The notes beneath the pieces are model-generated. The model had not been told where the DNA came from. It saw nothing but the letters and a program-made list of their open reading frames with translations, and did not search any database. Position numbers and translations under genes: made by a program. A stretch of 64,000 nt of DNA. It comes from Pseudomonas marginalis. GTDB taxonomy: Bacteria > Pseudomonadota > Gammaproteobacteria > Pseudomonadales > Pseudomonadaceae. Shown piece after piece: positions 1-7,834 of this stretch. Location of the stretch: assembly GCF_008692035.1 (NCBI RefSeq), contig NZ_VTFG01000002.1:558001-622000 (forward strand), read 5' to 3'. Position 1 is the first letter of the stretch. Each line of letters begins with the position of its first letter.

Positions 1-156
1 CGCGCTCAATTCCCGCACCTGCCGCGGGTGCTCGATATTGCGCGCAAAAATGATCAGGCCACCGACTTCAGGCTGGCGCAACAGGTGGCGATCCTCGGCC
101 GTCAGCCAAGTACCGGCCACGTCGACCATCAAAGAACCTTGCAGGGCAGCAGTCAT
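1..156 (-). CDS. nagZ: beta-N-acetylhexosaminidase NagZ (5' part only)
   Basis: The first 52 codons of a minus-strand gene are visible; the rest lies outside the window. The protein opens MTAALQGSLMVDVAGTWL and continues through a Leu-Thr-Ala-Glu-Asp stretch to GGLIIFARN, the start of a glycoside hydrolase family 3 NagZ. NagZ is a cytoplasmic enzyme that removes N-acetylglucosamine from anhydromuropeptides during cell-wall recycling, which links it to beta-lactamase induction in pseudomonads. The start ATG is the CAT at 154-156, preceded on the minus strand by GGAAGG. The catalytic residues are not in the window. Its position just downstream of psrA on the same strand is the usual Pseudomonas order. 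Confidence 0.85.
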   Translation of the reverse strand, partial: MTAALQGSLMVDVAGTWLTAEDRHLLRQPEVGGLIIFARNIEHPRQVRELSA

Positions 157-292
157 AAACCTTCCTTAAATAACGCACACAACCCGTTGACCCCACCAGG
201 CGCAGTGAGGACAACAGGTTGCGAGTAAATAGCTGAATTCGGCATGGGCAGCTAGCTTAGCGGATGCAAGCGGCCGCGCACACCCGGAGCGG

Positions 293-1000
293 TCAAACCT
301 TGGCGGCAGCTGGCGTGGATTTGCTGCGCGGGCGCAATTGGGCGGCAGCCATGGCCGAGTCGGTCACGCCGGTTTCAGCGCGCATACCGGCGGCAAGGAA
401 TGGCACCATCAGGCGCATGACCTGCTCAATAGAAGTGTTCACGCCGAAATCGGTCTCGGCAATCGCACGCAACGCCTTGATCCCGGACATGCTGAATGCG
501 GCCGCACCGAGCATGAAGTGCACGCGCCAGAACAGTTCGATAGGCGGAATACGCGGGGCGGCTTCGTTGACCAGCAACATATAGCGGCGGAATACCTTGC
601 CGTACATGTCTTCCAGGTAACGGCGCAAGTGGCCCTGGCTCTGGCTGAATGCCAGGCCCAACAGGCGCATGAAGATCGACAGGTCATTGCCGCTGCGTGG
701 CTGAACCACCAGCGCCTGCTCCACGAGCATTTCCAGCAGGTCTTCCAGGGTCGGCTTGTGGTCGGCCTTGGCCTGGCGGCGCTCGAGTTCACGGTCGAGG
801 CTGGCACAGAACGGACCCAGGAAGCGCGAGAATACCGCCTGGATCAGGGCCTTTTTCGAGCCGAAATGGTAGTTCACTGCGGCGAGGTTGACCCCGGCTT
901 TGCTGGTGATCAGCCGCAATGAAGTTTCAGCAAATCCTTTTTCCGCGAACAATTGCTCGGCAGCATCGAGAATGCGTTCAACGGTTTCCGACTGGGCCAT
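293..1000 (-). CDS. psrA: TetR-family transcriptional regulator PsrA
   Basis: A 235-residue TetR-type repressor. The N-terminal helix-turn-helix (about residues 8-55, with the GVNLAAVNYHFGSKKALI recognition region) is followed by an all-helical ligand-binding domain. In Pseudomonas PsrA senses long-chain fatty acids, represses its own gene and the fadBA beta-oxidation operon, and activates rpoS. I chose the ATG at 1000 (MAQSETVERIL) because GGAG sits 6 bases upstream and the protein then matches the family length; a longer frame would need a TTG start at 1018. Two PsrA-type palindromes lie directly upstream (1016-1042), so it is probably autorepressed. fadBA lies 6 kb away in this window. Confidence 0.92.
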   Translation of the reverse strand: MAQSETVERILDAAEQLFAEKGFAETSLRLITSKAGVNLAAVNYHFGSKKALIQAVFSRFLGPFCASLDRELERRQAKADHKPTLEDLLEMLVEQALVVQPRSGNDLSIFMRLLGLAFSQSQGHLRRYLEDMYGKVFRRYMLLVNEAAPRIPPIELFWRVHFMLGAAAFSMSGIKALRAIAETDFGVNTSIEQVMRLMVPFLAAGMRAETGVTDSAMAAAQLRPRSKSTPAAAKV

Positions 1001-1015
1001 GGATACTCCGCCTGA

Positions 1016-1042
1016 CAAACACTTGTTTGAAACATACGTTTC
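1016..1042 (-). promoter_or_regulatory. two abutting PsrA operator palindromes
   Basis: CAAAC-ACTT-GTTTG (1016-1029) and GAAAC-ATAC-GTTTC (1029-1042) share one base. Both fit the published PsrA consensus G/C-AAAC-N2-4-GTTT-G/C exactly. They begin 16 bases upstream of the psrA start, where a bound repressor would block transcription. Their centres are about 13 bp apart, so two dimers would bind on different faces of the helix. Assignment to PsrA is inferred from the consensus and from autoregulation known in other pseudomonads. Confidence 0.85.
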
Positions 1043-1218
1043 AGGGTGTGTCTTGTCAAGCCTGCAAGTTCGCTTTCCGGCCGGGCAGTCATCTATTTCA
1101 TCGCTATTTAATCACATACTCCCAGGTCTGTAGGCAGCGCTATCTCTGCCTTGTAGGACACTTGACGAATGACCGTCCAGCGGAGGCGCAGAAAAGGATG
1201 ATTGCCAAGTGCAGTCCA

Positions 1219-1253
1219 CTGTATATAATCCCAGTCACTGTATAAAAAGACAG
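1219..1253 (+). promoter_or_regulatory. two LexA (SOS) boxes upstream of lexA
   Basis: Two 16-bp CTG-N10-CAG boxes lie in tandem: CTGTATATAATCCCAG at 1219-1234 and CTGTATAAAAAGACAG at 1238-1253. Centre-to-centre spacing is 19 bp, and the second box ends 10 bases before the lexA ATG. This is the standard arrangement for autoregulated lexA in gamma-proteobacteria. sulA follows lexA by 10 bp without a box of its own, so these sites should control both genes. Confidence 0.95.
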
Positions 1254-1263
1254 AGCGATCAAC

Positions 1264-1872
1264 ATGCTAAAACTGACGCCACGCCAAGCTGAGATTCTGG
1301 CTTTTATCAAGCGCTGCCTCGATGACAACGGCTACCCGCCGACACGAGCGGAAATTGCGCTGGAACTGGGGTTCAAGTCCCCCAACGCCGCCGAAGAACA
1401 CCTCAAGGCCCTCGCTCGCAAAGGCGCGATCGAGATGACCCCCGGTGCTTCACGGGGTATTCGCATCCCTGGCTTCGAAGCCAAGGCCGACGAATCGACA
1501 CTGCCGATCATCGGTCGTGTCGCCGCCGGTGCGCCCATCCTGGCGCAGCAGCACGTCGAGGAATCCTGCAACATCAACCCGACCTTCTTCCACCCTCGCG
1601 CCGACTACCTGTTACGGGTGCACGGCATGAGCATGAAGGACGTAGGGATCTTCGATGGCGACCTGCTGGCCGTCCACACTACCCGCGAAGCCCGTAATGG
1701 CCAGATCGTCGTCGCCCGTATCGGCGATGAAGTCACCGTCAAACGCTTCAAGCGCGAAGGCAGCAAGGTCTGGCTCCTGGCCGAGAACCCTGAGTTCGCC
1801 CCGATTGAAGTGAACCTGAAAGATCAGGACCTGGTGATCGAAGGCCTGAGCGTCGGCGTCATTCGCCGCTAA
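1264..1872 (+). CDS. lexA: SOS repressor LexA
   Basis: A 202-residue LexA with a winged-helix DNA-binding domain (residues 1-70) and an S24-type autoprotease domain. The Ala88-Gly89 cleavage site (VAAGAP), the nucleophile Ser123 (HGMSM) and the general base Lys160 are all present, so it should self-cleave on RecA filaments after DNA damage. The length and the N-terminal sequence MLKLTPRQAEIL match Pseudomonas LexA. Two LexA boxes lie immediately upstream. The ribosome-binding site is weak (a purine-rich run ending in GCGATCAAC). It forms an operon with sulA. Confidence 0.97.
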   Translation: MLKLTPRQAEILAFIKRCLDDNGYPPTRAEIALELGFKSPNAAEEHLKALARKGAIEMTPGASRGIRIPGFEAKADESTLPIIGRVAAGAPILAQQHVEESCNINPTFFHPRADYLLRVHGMSMKDVGIFDGDLLAVHTTREARNGQIVVARIGDEVTVKRFKREGSKVWLLAENPEFAPIEVNLKDQDLVIEGLSVGVIRR

Positions 1873-1882
1873 AGGAGGCATC

Positions 1883-2356
1883 ATGCAGCTCGTGCACACC
1901 CCCCAACACACACAACTGTCGCTGTTCGAGGCCTTTATGGCCCAACCCCTTGCGCCCATCCTCAAGGAAACGGTCGAGGCGCCCTGGAGCGCCGAACCTG
2001 AGGCGTTCAGTGAACTGTCGTTGCGCGGTGCGGCCGGGAGCTGCCTGAGCCTGCTGGCGCCGATCCTTCGTGAACTGAGCGAGGAACAGGATGCACGCTG
2101 GTTGACGCTGATCGCCCCGCCCGCCAGCCTGACCCAGGCCTGGCTGCGGGATGCCGGCCTTAATCGCGAGCGCATCCTGTTGCTGCAACCCCGCGGTGCG
2201 CAAAGTGCTCAGCAGTTAACCTGTGAAGCCTTGCGCCTGGGCCGTAGCCACACCGTGGTGAGCTGGCTCAACCCGCTGAATGCCACTGCCAAGGGACAGC
2301 TGATCAGCGCAGCGCGTACCGGCGATGCACAGAGCTTGAATATTCGATTGGGTTAA
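1883..2356 (+). CDS. sulA: SOS cell-division inhibitor SulA
   Basis: A 157-residue SulA family protein that blocks cell division by binding FtsZ during the SOS response. The central region (LTLIAPPASLTQAWLRDAGL, then ILLLQPRGAQSA) matches the conserved SulA core, and the variable N-terminus is typical. It starts 10 bp after the lexA stop with a strong AAAGGAGG site before ATG, so it is translated from the lexA transcript under the same SOS boxes. Downstream is a small REP-like hairpin (2393-2420) but no clear U-rich terminator. Confidence 0.92.
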   Translation: MQLVHTPQHTQLSLFEAFMAQPLAPILKETVEAPWSAEPEAFSELSLRGAAGSCLSLLAPILRELSEEQDARWLTLIAPPASLTQAWLRDAGLNRERILLLQPRGAQSAQQLTCEALRLGRSHTVVSWLNPLNATAKGQLISAARTGDAQSLNIRLG

Positions 2357-2392
2357 TTCTGTGTGCCGCAGGCTATCCCTGTGGAGGGGGCC

Positions 2393-2420
2393 TGTTGTGG
2401 TGAGCGGGCTTGCCACAACA
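2393..2420. repeat. REP-like palindrome, GTGGTGAGCGGG type
   Basis: TGTTGTGG (2393-2400) and CCACAACA (2413-2420) are perfect inverted arms around TGAGCGGGCTTG. The core GTGGTGAGCGGGCTTGCCAC occurs again at 62738-62757, so this is a second repeat family beside the GTGGGAGGGGG type. It lies between the convergent sulA and the 77-residue gene. Confidence 0.75.
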
Positions 2421-2439
2421 GCGAACCCACTTGCCACAC

Positions 2440-2673
2440 TCAGTGAAGAACGCGCGGGCCGTCTTCTTTCTCGGGCTCGCCTTCTGCCAGGCGACCGGCC
2501 ATCTGCACACCAACGCTCAACATGGCTTTTGCCACTTCCACGTGCTGGCCCTGCAGGAACACCTTGGCGTCCTCGGAAAAATCCAGGATAACCAGAGAAC
2601 CTTCGTCCTCGGCCCGGCGCAGCTCGATTCGGCCGTCAGGCAACTCAACAATTTCCAGAAAGGACGTCGGCAT
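2440..2673 (-). CDS. conserved small hypothetical protein
   Basis: A 77-residue acidic cytosolic protein (MPTSFLEIVELPDGRIELRR...), with no membrane segment or signal peptide. Motifs such as ELPDGRIELRRAEDE and VAKAMLSVGVQMAG are conserved in the protein I remember next to topA and lexA in Pseudomonas; its function is unknown to me. I chose the ATG at 2673, which has GTGGAG about 10 bases upstream. An upstream ATG would add 14 residues. It is probably co-directed with the next minus-strand gene upstream. Confidence 0.75.
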   Translation of the reverse strand: MPTSFLEIVELPDGRIELRRAEDEGSLVILDFSEDAKVFLQGQHVEVAKAMLSVGVQMAGRLAEGEPEKEDGPRVLH

Positions 2674-2791
2674 AAAAGTCTGTTCTCCACGAAAGGCCGG
2701 GATTATATCAGTCATCCGCCCGGCCTCGCTGAGGATCTGAAGAGGTTTCTTTACGGCTTGATGAACGGTGCCATGTGAATCCGACCAACGT

Positions 2792-3313
2792 TCAGCACTC
2801 GTTCAAACCTTCACGAAAGCGCAATGCCATCTTTTTCAGCGCCTGACGCCAGCCTTCCAACTCTTCGCGACTCAGTGGCTCGGGCTCTTCCTCTTCCAGC
2901 GCTACCGCCACGATCAAGGGCTGGGTCACATCGCCCTTGGGCACATGGGGAACACGGGGTGGCTGAAACATATCAGCATGGGCCTTAAGCAGACGCGCGA
3001 CCCAGCTGTCAGGGCTCTGCGCCATTTCCACCAACTCGGCCAGCTCAGGGATCGCCATGCTTTCCAGCACCTCACGATTCATGATCATTTCCGCACGGGG
3101 CGAACCGGCCTGGGGCAAGCGGTAGAACCCGGCGATTTCATGACACAAGCCCAGTAACGCACCATACAGGTGGAACAACGCGGCTTCACGCCCGGCCTGG
3201 ACCAGCGCGATCGCGTTCATCTCCTTCCCCTCCTCGGCACGGCCAAGGGCTTCCAGGGACAAACCCGCAAAATAAATTTTCTGATTGGTACGGGTATAGA
3301 GCTCGTTGGCCAT
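2792..3313 (-). CDS. conserved hypothetical protein (DUF6586-like)
   Basis: A 173-residue, mostly helical soluble protein (MANELYTRTNQKIYFAGLSLEALGRAE...). It has a HEIAGFYRLPQ segment, a charged EEEEPEP linker and a helical C-terminus ending in GLNEC. I recognise it as the protein of unknown function that sits between lexA/sulA and topA in pseudomonads; the DUF number is from memory. The ATG at 3313 is preceded by GGAG at a 9-base spacing, better than the GTG five codons upstream. No catalytic motif is visible. Confidence 0.78.
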   Translation of the reverse strand: MANELYTRTNQKIYFAGLSLEALGRAEEGKEMNAIALVQAGREAALFHLYGALLGLCHEIAGFYRLPQAGSPRAEMIMNREVLESMAIPELAELVEMAQSPDSWVARLLKAHADMFQPPRVPHVPKGDVTQPLIVAVALEEEEPEPLSREELEGWRQALKKMALRFREGLNEC

Positions 3314-3445
3314 AACGGCAATCTCCACAACGAATAAGCGTGATGCTGGCTGAACAGTGTCACGGATCAGCCGAGCCTACTGCAAGTGCAATAAACCGCT
3401 GCTTATGCGGGTCAAAACTCGACTTTCAGATCCAAACAGATCCAA

Positions 3446-3535
3446 ATGTGGGAGGGGGCTTGCCCCGATAGCGAAGCATCAGTCATACACATGTCGACTG
3501 ATATACCGCTATCGGGGGCAAGCCCCCTCCCACAT
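3446..3535. repeat. REP pair (REPIN-like inverted repeat)
   Basis: Two REP units in head-to-head orientation: ATGTGGGAGGGGGCTTGCC onward (3446-3473) and its complement ending CCCCCTCCCACAT at 3535, with a short variable spacer between. This is the commonest repeat of the P. fluorescens group and is mobilised by RAYT (TnpA-REP) transposases elsewhere in such genomes. It sits downstream of topA in the gap before the DUF6586-like gene. Confidence 0.92.
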
Positions 3536-3559
3536 TGGATCTTCAGCGCATCCGACGGG

Positions 3560-6181
3560 TCAAGCGCCCTGGCGCTTGTCCTCGACCTTCCACTTGCCAC
3601 CGTCGTAGAACGCTTTCCAGCCGGTAGGCTTGCCGTCCACTTCGGTCTGCACGTACTGCTCCTTGGTCTTGCGGCTGTAGCGGATCACGGCTGGGCGACC
3701 ATCCGGGTCCTTCTTCGGCGCTTCACACAGGAAGTGGTACTTCGGATCGATCTCGTCCTTGTGCGGCACGATCTCCAGCACCAACGGCGCTCGGGTCTCG
3801 CGGTTTTTCGGGAACTGGCTGGCCGCCAGGAACAGGCCCGAGGCGCCATCACGCAGGATGTAGGTGTCGTTGACCTTCTCGCACTTGAGTTCCGGCATCT
3901 TCACCGGGTCCATCTTCGGCGGCGCCGCGTCACCGCTTTTCAGCAGTTTGCGCGTGTTTTTGCAGGTCGGGTTGGTGCACCCGAAAAACTTGCCGAAGCG
4001 GCCGGTTTTGAGCTGCATCTCGCTGCCGCACTTATCGCATTCCAGGCTCGGGCCTTCATAGCCCTTGATGCGGTAGCTGCCCTCTTCGATCTCGTAGCCG
4101 TCGCAATCCGGGTTGTTACCGCAGATGTGCAGCTTGTGCTTCTCGTCCAGCAGGTAGGCGTCCATCGCCGTACTGCAGATCGGGCAGCGGTGCTTGCCAC
4201 GCAGTACCAGCGACTCGGATTCACCCTCGTCGTCGGCGGCGATTTCATCGCCCGGCACCAGGTTGACGGTGGCCTTGCAGCGTTCTTTCGGCGGCAGGCT
4301 GTAGCCCGAGCAACCGAGGAACACGCCGGTGGATGCGGTACGAATCTGCATCGGACGGCCACAGGTCAGGCACGGGATGTCGGTCATCACCGGCTGGTTG
4401 GCACGCATGCCGCTCTCGGGGCTTTCGGCCACTTCGAGTTTTTTCTTGAAGTCGCCGTAGAACTCGTCGAGCACGTTTTTCCAGTCGCGCTCGCCCTGGG
4501 CCACGTCATCGAGGTTCTCTTCCATACCGGCGGTAAAGCCGTAGTCCATCAGGTTGGAGAAGCTCTCGGACAGGCGCTCGGTAACGATATCGCCCATCTT
4601 TTCCGAATAGAAACGACGGTTGTGCAGCGCGACGTAGCCACGGTCCTGGATGGTGGAGATGATCGCCGCGTAGGTCGACGGACGACCGATACCGCGCTTC
4701 TCCATCTCTTTCACCAGGCTGGCTTCCGAATAACGCGCCGGCGGCTTGGTGAAGTGCTGGGACGGGTCGAGCTTGATCAGCTTCAACGTGTCGCCCTGGG
4801 CCATGTCCGGCAGCACATCGTCATCGCCAGGCTTGGCGATCTGCGGCATCACCCGGGTGTAGCCGTCGAACTTGAGGATACGGCCCTTGGCGCGCAGCTC
4901 GAAGTCCCCGGCGCCCACACTGACGGTAGTGGACAGGTATTGCGCCGGCAGCATCTGGCAAGCCAGGAACTGGCGCCAGATCAGCTCGTAGAGGCGCTCA
5001 GCGTCGCGCTCCATGCCACTCAGCTTGCTTGGCTCGGTGTTGGCATCGGAAGGACGAATCGCTTCGTGAGCCTCCTGGGCGCCTTCTTTGCTGCTGTAGA
5101 CGTTCGGTTTTTCCGGCAGGTACTTCTTGCCGAATTCGCTTTCAATATAGGTACGCGCCATCGCCACCGCGTCTTGCGACAGGTTGGTGGAGTCGGTACG
5201 CATATAAGTGATGTAGCCGGCTTCGTACAGACGCTGGGCCATCATCATGGTTTTCTTCACCCCGAAGCCCAGGCGGTTGCTCGCGGCCTGTTGCAGGGTG
5301 GAGGTGATGAACGGCGCCGACGGCTTGCTGCTGGTCGGTTTGTCTTCACGCTTGACGATGCTGTAGCTGGAGGCCTTGAGCTTCTCCAGCGCGGCCATGG
5401 CCTGGGCTTCGTTCAGCGGCTTGAACGCCTCGCCTTTCTCACGGGCCACTTCGAAGCGCACGTTGGCGCCCTTGGCGGTGCCCAGGTCGGCGTGGACTTC
5501 CCAGTATTCCTCGGGGTTGAACGCACGGATCTCACGTTCGCGCTCCACCACCAGCTTGACCGCTACCGATTGCACACGGCCGGCGGATAGGCCACGGGCG
5601 ATCTTGGCCCACAGCAGCGGCGAGACCATGTAGCCCACGACGCGGTCGAGGAAACGACGGGCCTGCTGGGCGTTGACGCGATCGATGTCCAGCTCGCCCG
5701 GCTTGGAGAAGGCTTCCTGGATGGCTTTCTTGGTGATTTCGTTGAACACCACACGCTTGTAGCGGCTGTCATCACCGCCGATGGCTTCCCGCAGGTGCCA
5801 GGCAATGGCTTCCCCTTCGCGGTCCAAGTCCGTTGCGAGATAGATGGTGTCGGCATCCTTGGCGAGCCGGCGCAGCTCTTCGATGACCTTTTCCTTGCCC
5901 GGAAGGATTTCGTACTTGGCCTTCCAGCCATGATCCGGGTCCACACCCATGCGCGAGACCAGCTGCTTGCGCGCTTTCTCTTTAGGCGTGAGCACCGGGC
6001 CTTCGCCCGCAGCCGCCTTGCCGCGCTTGGCGGCAGGCTCCTTGCTGGCGCTAGCCGAACCGCTGGTGGGCAGGTCTCGGATATGGCCGATACTCGACTT
6101 CACCACGTACTCGTTGCCCAAGTACTTGTTGATGGTCTTGGCCTTAGCCGGGGATTCCACAATGACCAGCGATTTGCCCAT
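3560..6181 (-). CDS. topA: DNA topoisomerase I (type IA)
   Basis: An 873-residue type IA topoisomerase that relaxes negative supercoils behind moving polymerases. It begins with a TOPRIM domain (MGKSLVIVESPAKAKTIN). The active-site tyrosine is Tyr326 in GYITYMRTDS. The C-terminus carries three Cys4-type zinc fingers (CLTCGRPM..., CPICSTAM..., CDKCGSEM...) and a Pseudomonas-type basic tail. A lysine-rich insert near residues 40-55 in the TOPRIM region is usual for the genus. The ATG at 6181 gives the family length; the frame extends further upstream without a convincing start. Confidence 0.97.
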   Translation of the reverse strand: MGKSLVIVESPAKAKTINKYLGNEYVVKSSIGHIRDLPTSGSASASKEPAAKRGKAAAGEGPVLTPKEKARKQLVSRMGVDPDHGWKAKYEILPGKEKVIEELRRLAKDADTIYLATDLDREGEAIAWHLREAIGGDDSRYKRVVFNEITKKAIQEAFSKPGELDIDRVNAQQARRFLDRVVGYMVSPLLWAKIARGLSAGRVQSVAVKLVVEREREIRAFNPEEYWEVHADLGTAKGANVRFEVAREKGEAFKPLNEAQAMAALEKLKASSYSIVKREDKPTSSKPSAPFITSTLQQAASNRLGFGVKKTMMMAQRLYEAGYITYMRTDSTNLSQDAVAMARTYIESEFGKKYLPEKPNVYSSKEGAQEAHEAIRPSDANTEPSKLSGMERDAERLYELIWRQFLACQMLPAQYLSTTVSVGAGDFELRAKGRILKFDGYTRVMPQIAKPGDDDVLPDMAQGDTLKLIKLDPSQHFTKPPARYSEASLVKEMEKRGIGRPSTYAAIISTIQDRGYVALHNRRFYSEKMGDIVTERLSESFSNLMDYGFTAGMEENLDDVAQGERDWKNVLDEFYGDFKKKLEVAESPESGMRANQPVMTDIPCLTCGRPMQIRTASTGVFLGCSGYSLPPKERCKATVNLVPGDEIAADDEGESESLVLRGKHRCPICSTAMDAYLLDEKHKLHICGNNPDCDGYEIEEGSYRIKGYEGPSLECDKCGSEMQLKTGRFGKFFGCTNPTCKNTRKLLKSGDAAPPKMDPVKMPELKCEKVNDTYILRDGASGLFLAASQFPKNRETRAPLVLEIVPHKDEIDPKYHFLCEAPKKDPDGRPAVIRYSRKTKEQYVQTEVDGKPTGWKAFYDGGKWKVEDKRQGA

Positions 6182-6295
6182 GGATCGGAAAATTCCTGAA
6201 TTCGAGAAGTGAAAGGCAGTTGGCGCCTGACGCGGCAACGCTATATATAGTGGCAACAAGGTGAGGTCAAGCGCAGCATTCTGCGCGACCTGCCG

Positions 6296-6532
6296 TTATT
6301 GCCCTGAAAAAAGACTGGGTTCGACCTGGACCAAAGCAAAGCGCGGGACCTGCTCGCCGTCAACTTCGACGGTCTCCAGGAACATGCTCAAGGGGCGCAC
6401 CCAAAAGCCGTAATCGCCATACAGTGCTTGGTAGAACACCACTTCTTCTTCGGTCTCGGAATGCCGTGCCACGCTGAAAACGCGGTACTGCGGACCTTTA
6501 TAATGTTGGTAGAGCCCTGGTTCGACTTTCAT
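6296..6532 (-). CDS. DUF1653 family protein
   Basis: A 78-residue soluble protein with the DUF1653 pattern: PGLYQHYKGPQYRVFSVARH, then EEVVFYQALYGDYGFWVRPLSMF. The fold is thought to be a small beta barrel; the function is unknown. It lies 114 bp upstream of topA on the same strand, the usual Pseudomonas position between fadA and topA. The ATG is preceded by a purine-rich AAGGGGGCC stretch. Confidence 0.88.
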   Translation of the reverse strand: MKVEPGLYQHYKGPQYRVFSVARHSETEEEVVFYQALYGDYGFWVRPLSMFLETVEVDGEQVPRFALVQVEPSLFSGQ

Positions 6533-6629
6533 GCTCTGGCCCCCTTACAAAATTTGTTGAAAAAAAATATTAAAAATTCCAAAAAACAAAAACCGGGGCA
6601 CTGGGCCCCGGCTTCCGTCGACTCAACGC

Positions 6630-7805
6630 TTAGACGCGTTCGAAGACGGTGGAGATGCCTTGGCCGAGACCAATGCACATGGTTGCAACCCCAAGGTTAC
6701 CGCCATTTTGCTTCATCACGTTAAGCAAAGTGCCGGAAATACGCGCACCGGAGCAACCGAATGGGTGGCCCAGGGCAATCGCACCGCCGTGCAGGTTAAC
6801 CTTCTCGTTCATCTTGTCGAGCACTTTCAAATCTTTCAGCACCGGCAGGGCCTGTGCAGCGAAAGCTTCGTTGAGCTCGAAGAAGTCGATATCGGAGATG
6901 GTCAGGCCCGCGCGCTTCAAGGCTTTTTGTGTCGCCGGTACTGGACCATAGCCCATGATTGCCGGGTCCACACCCGCCACCGCCATCGAGCGAATCACCG
7001 CCAGCGGCTGGATGCCGAGGTCCTGGGCACGCTGCGCCGACATTACGATCATGCACGAGGCACCGTCGGTGATTTGCGACGAAGTACCCGCCGTCACGGT
7101 GCCGCCCTTTGGATTGAAGGCAGGCTTGAGGGCCGCCAGGCTTTCCAGGGTGGTATCCGGACGAATGGTTTCGTCGTAGTCGAACAGTTTGAGGAAGCCG
7201 TTCTCGTCGTAACCGTTCATCGGGATGATTTCATCCTTGAACTTGCCTTCCACGGTCGCCTTGTGGGCGAGCTGGTGGGAACGCACGCCGAACGCGTCCT
7301 GGGCTTCACGAGTAATGCCGTGCATCTTGCCGAGCATTTCCGCGGTCAGGCCCATCATGCCCGAGGCTTTTGCCGCGTACAGCGACATGTGCGGGTTGGG
7401 ATCGACGCCGTGCATCATGCTGACGTGGCCCATGTGCTCCACGCCACCGACCACGAACACATCACCGTTGCCGGTCATGATCGCCTGGGCGGCGGTGTGC
7501 AGCGCACTCATGGACGAGCCACACAGGCGGCTGACGGTCTGGCCGGCTGCCGTGTGCGGGATCTGCGTCATCAACGACGCCATGCGCGCAATGTTCCAGC
7601 CCTGCTCCAGGGTCTGGTTGACGCAGCCCCAGATCACGTCTTCGACTTCGTTCGGGTCGACCTTGACGTTACGTTCCAGCAGTTTGCTGATCAGGTGCGC
7701 CGACATGTCTTCAGCGCGGGTGTTGCGGTGCATGCCGCCCTTGGAGCGGCCCATCGGCGTACGACCGAAGTCGACAATCACGACGTCTCTTGGATTCAAG
7801 CTCAT
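6630..7805 (-). CDS. fadA: 3-ketoacyl-CoA thiolase FadA (FaoB)
   Basis: A 391-residue thiolase, the beta subunit of the fatty-acid oxidation complex, which splits 3-ketoacyl-CoA into acetyl-CoA and a shortened acyl-CoA. The acylated Cys95 lies in SRLCGSSMSALH; the His of GGAIALGHPFGCSGAR and the C-terminal Cys of MCIGLGQG complete the active site. It follows fadB by 29 bp, so the two are one operon and encode an alpha2-beta2 complex. In Pseudomonas this operon is repressed by PsrA, also encoded in this window. Confidence 0.97.
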   Translation of the reverse strand: MSLNPRDVVIVDFGRTPMGRSKGGMHRNTRAEDMSAHLISKLLERNVKVDPNEVEDVIWGCVNQTLEQGWNIARMASLMTQIPHTAAGQTVSRLCGSSMSALHTAAQAIMTGNGDVFVVGGVEHMGHVSMMHGVDPNPHMSLYAAKASGMMGLTAEMLGKMHGITREAQDAFGVRSHQLAHKATVEGKFKDEIIPMNGYDENGFLKLFDYDETIRPDTTLESLAALKPAFNPKGGTVTAGTSSQITDGASCMIVMSAQRAQDLGIQPLAVIRSMAVAGVDPAIMGYGPVPATQKALKRAGLTISDIDFFELNEAFAAQALPVLKDLKVLDKMNEKVNLHGGAIALGHPFGCSGARISGTLLNVMKQNGGNLGVATMCIGLGQGISTVFERV

Positions 7806-7834
7806 AAATATTCTCGCTCTAGTCGTCTGGGCAC

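Noticed and set aside
3446..5590. Long plus-strand open frame (over 700 codons) opposite topA, and similar long antisense frames opposite fadB, acnA, uup and the MFS genes
   Set aside because: They are mirror frames caused by high-GC codon use in real genes; they have no ribosome-binding sites, poor composition (His/Arg/Ala rich) and no recognisable motifs.
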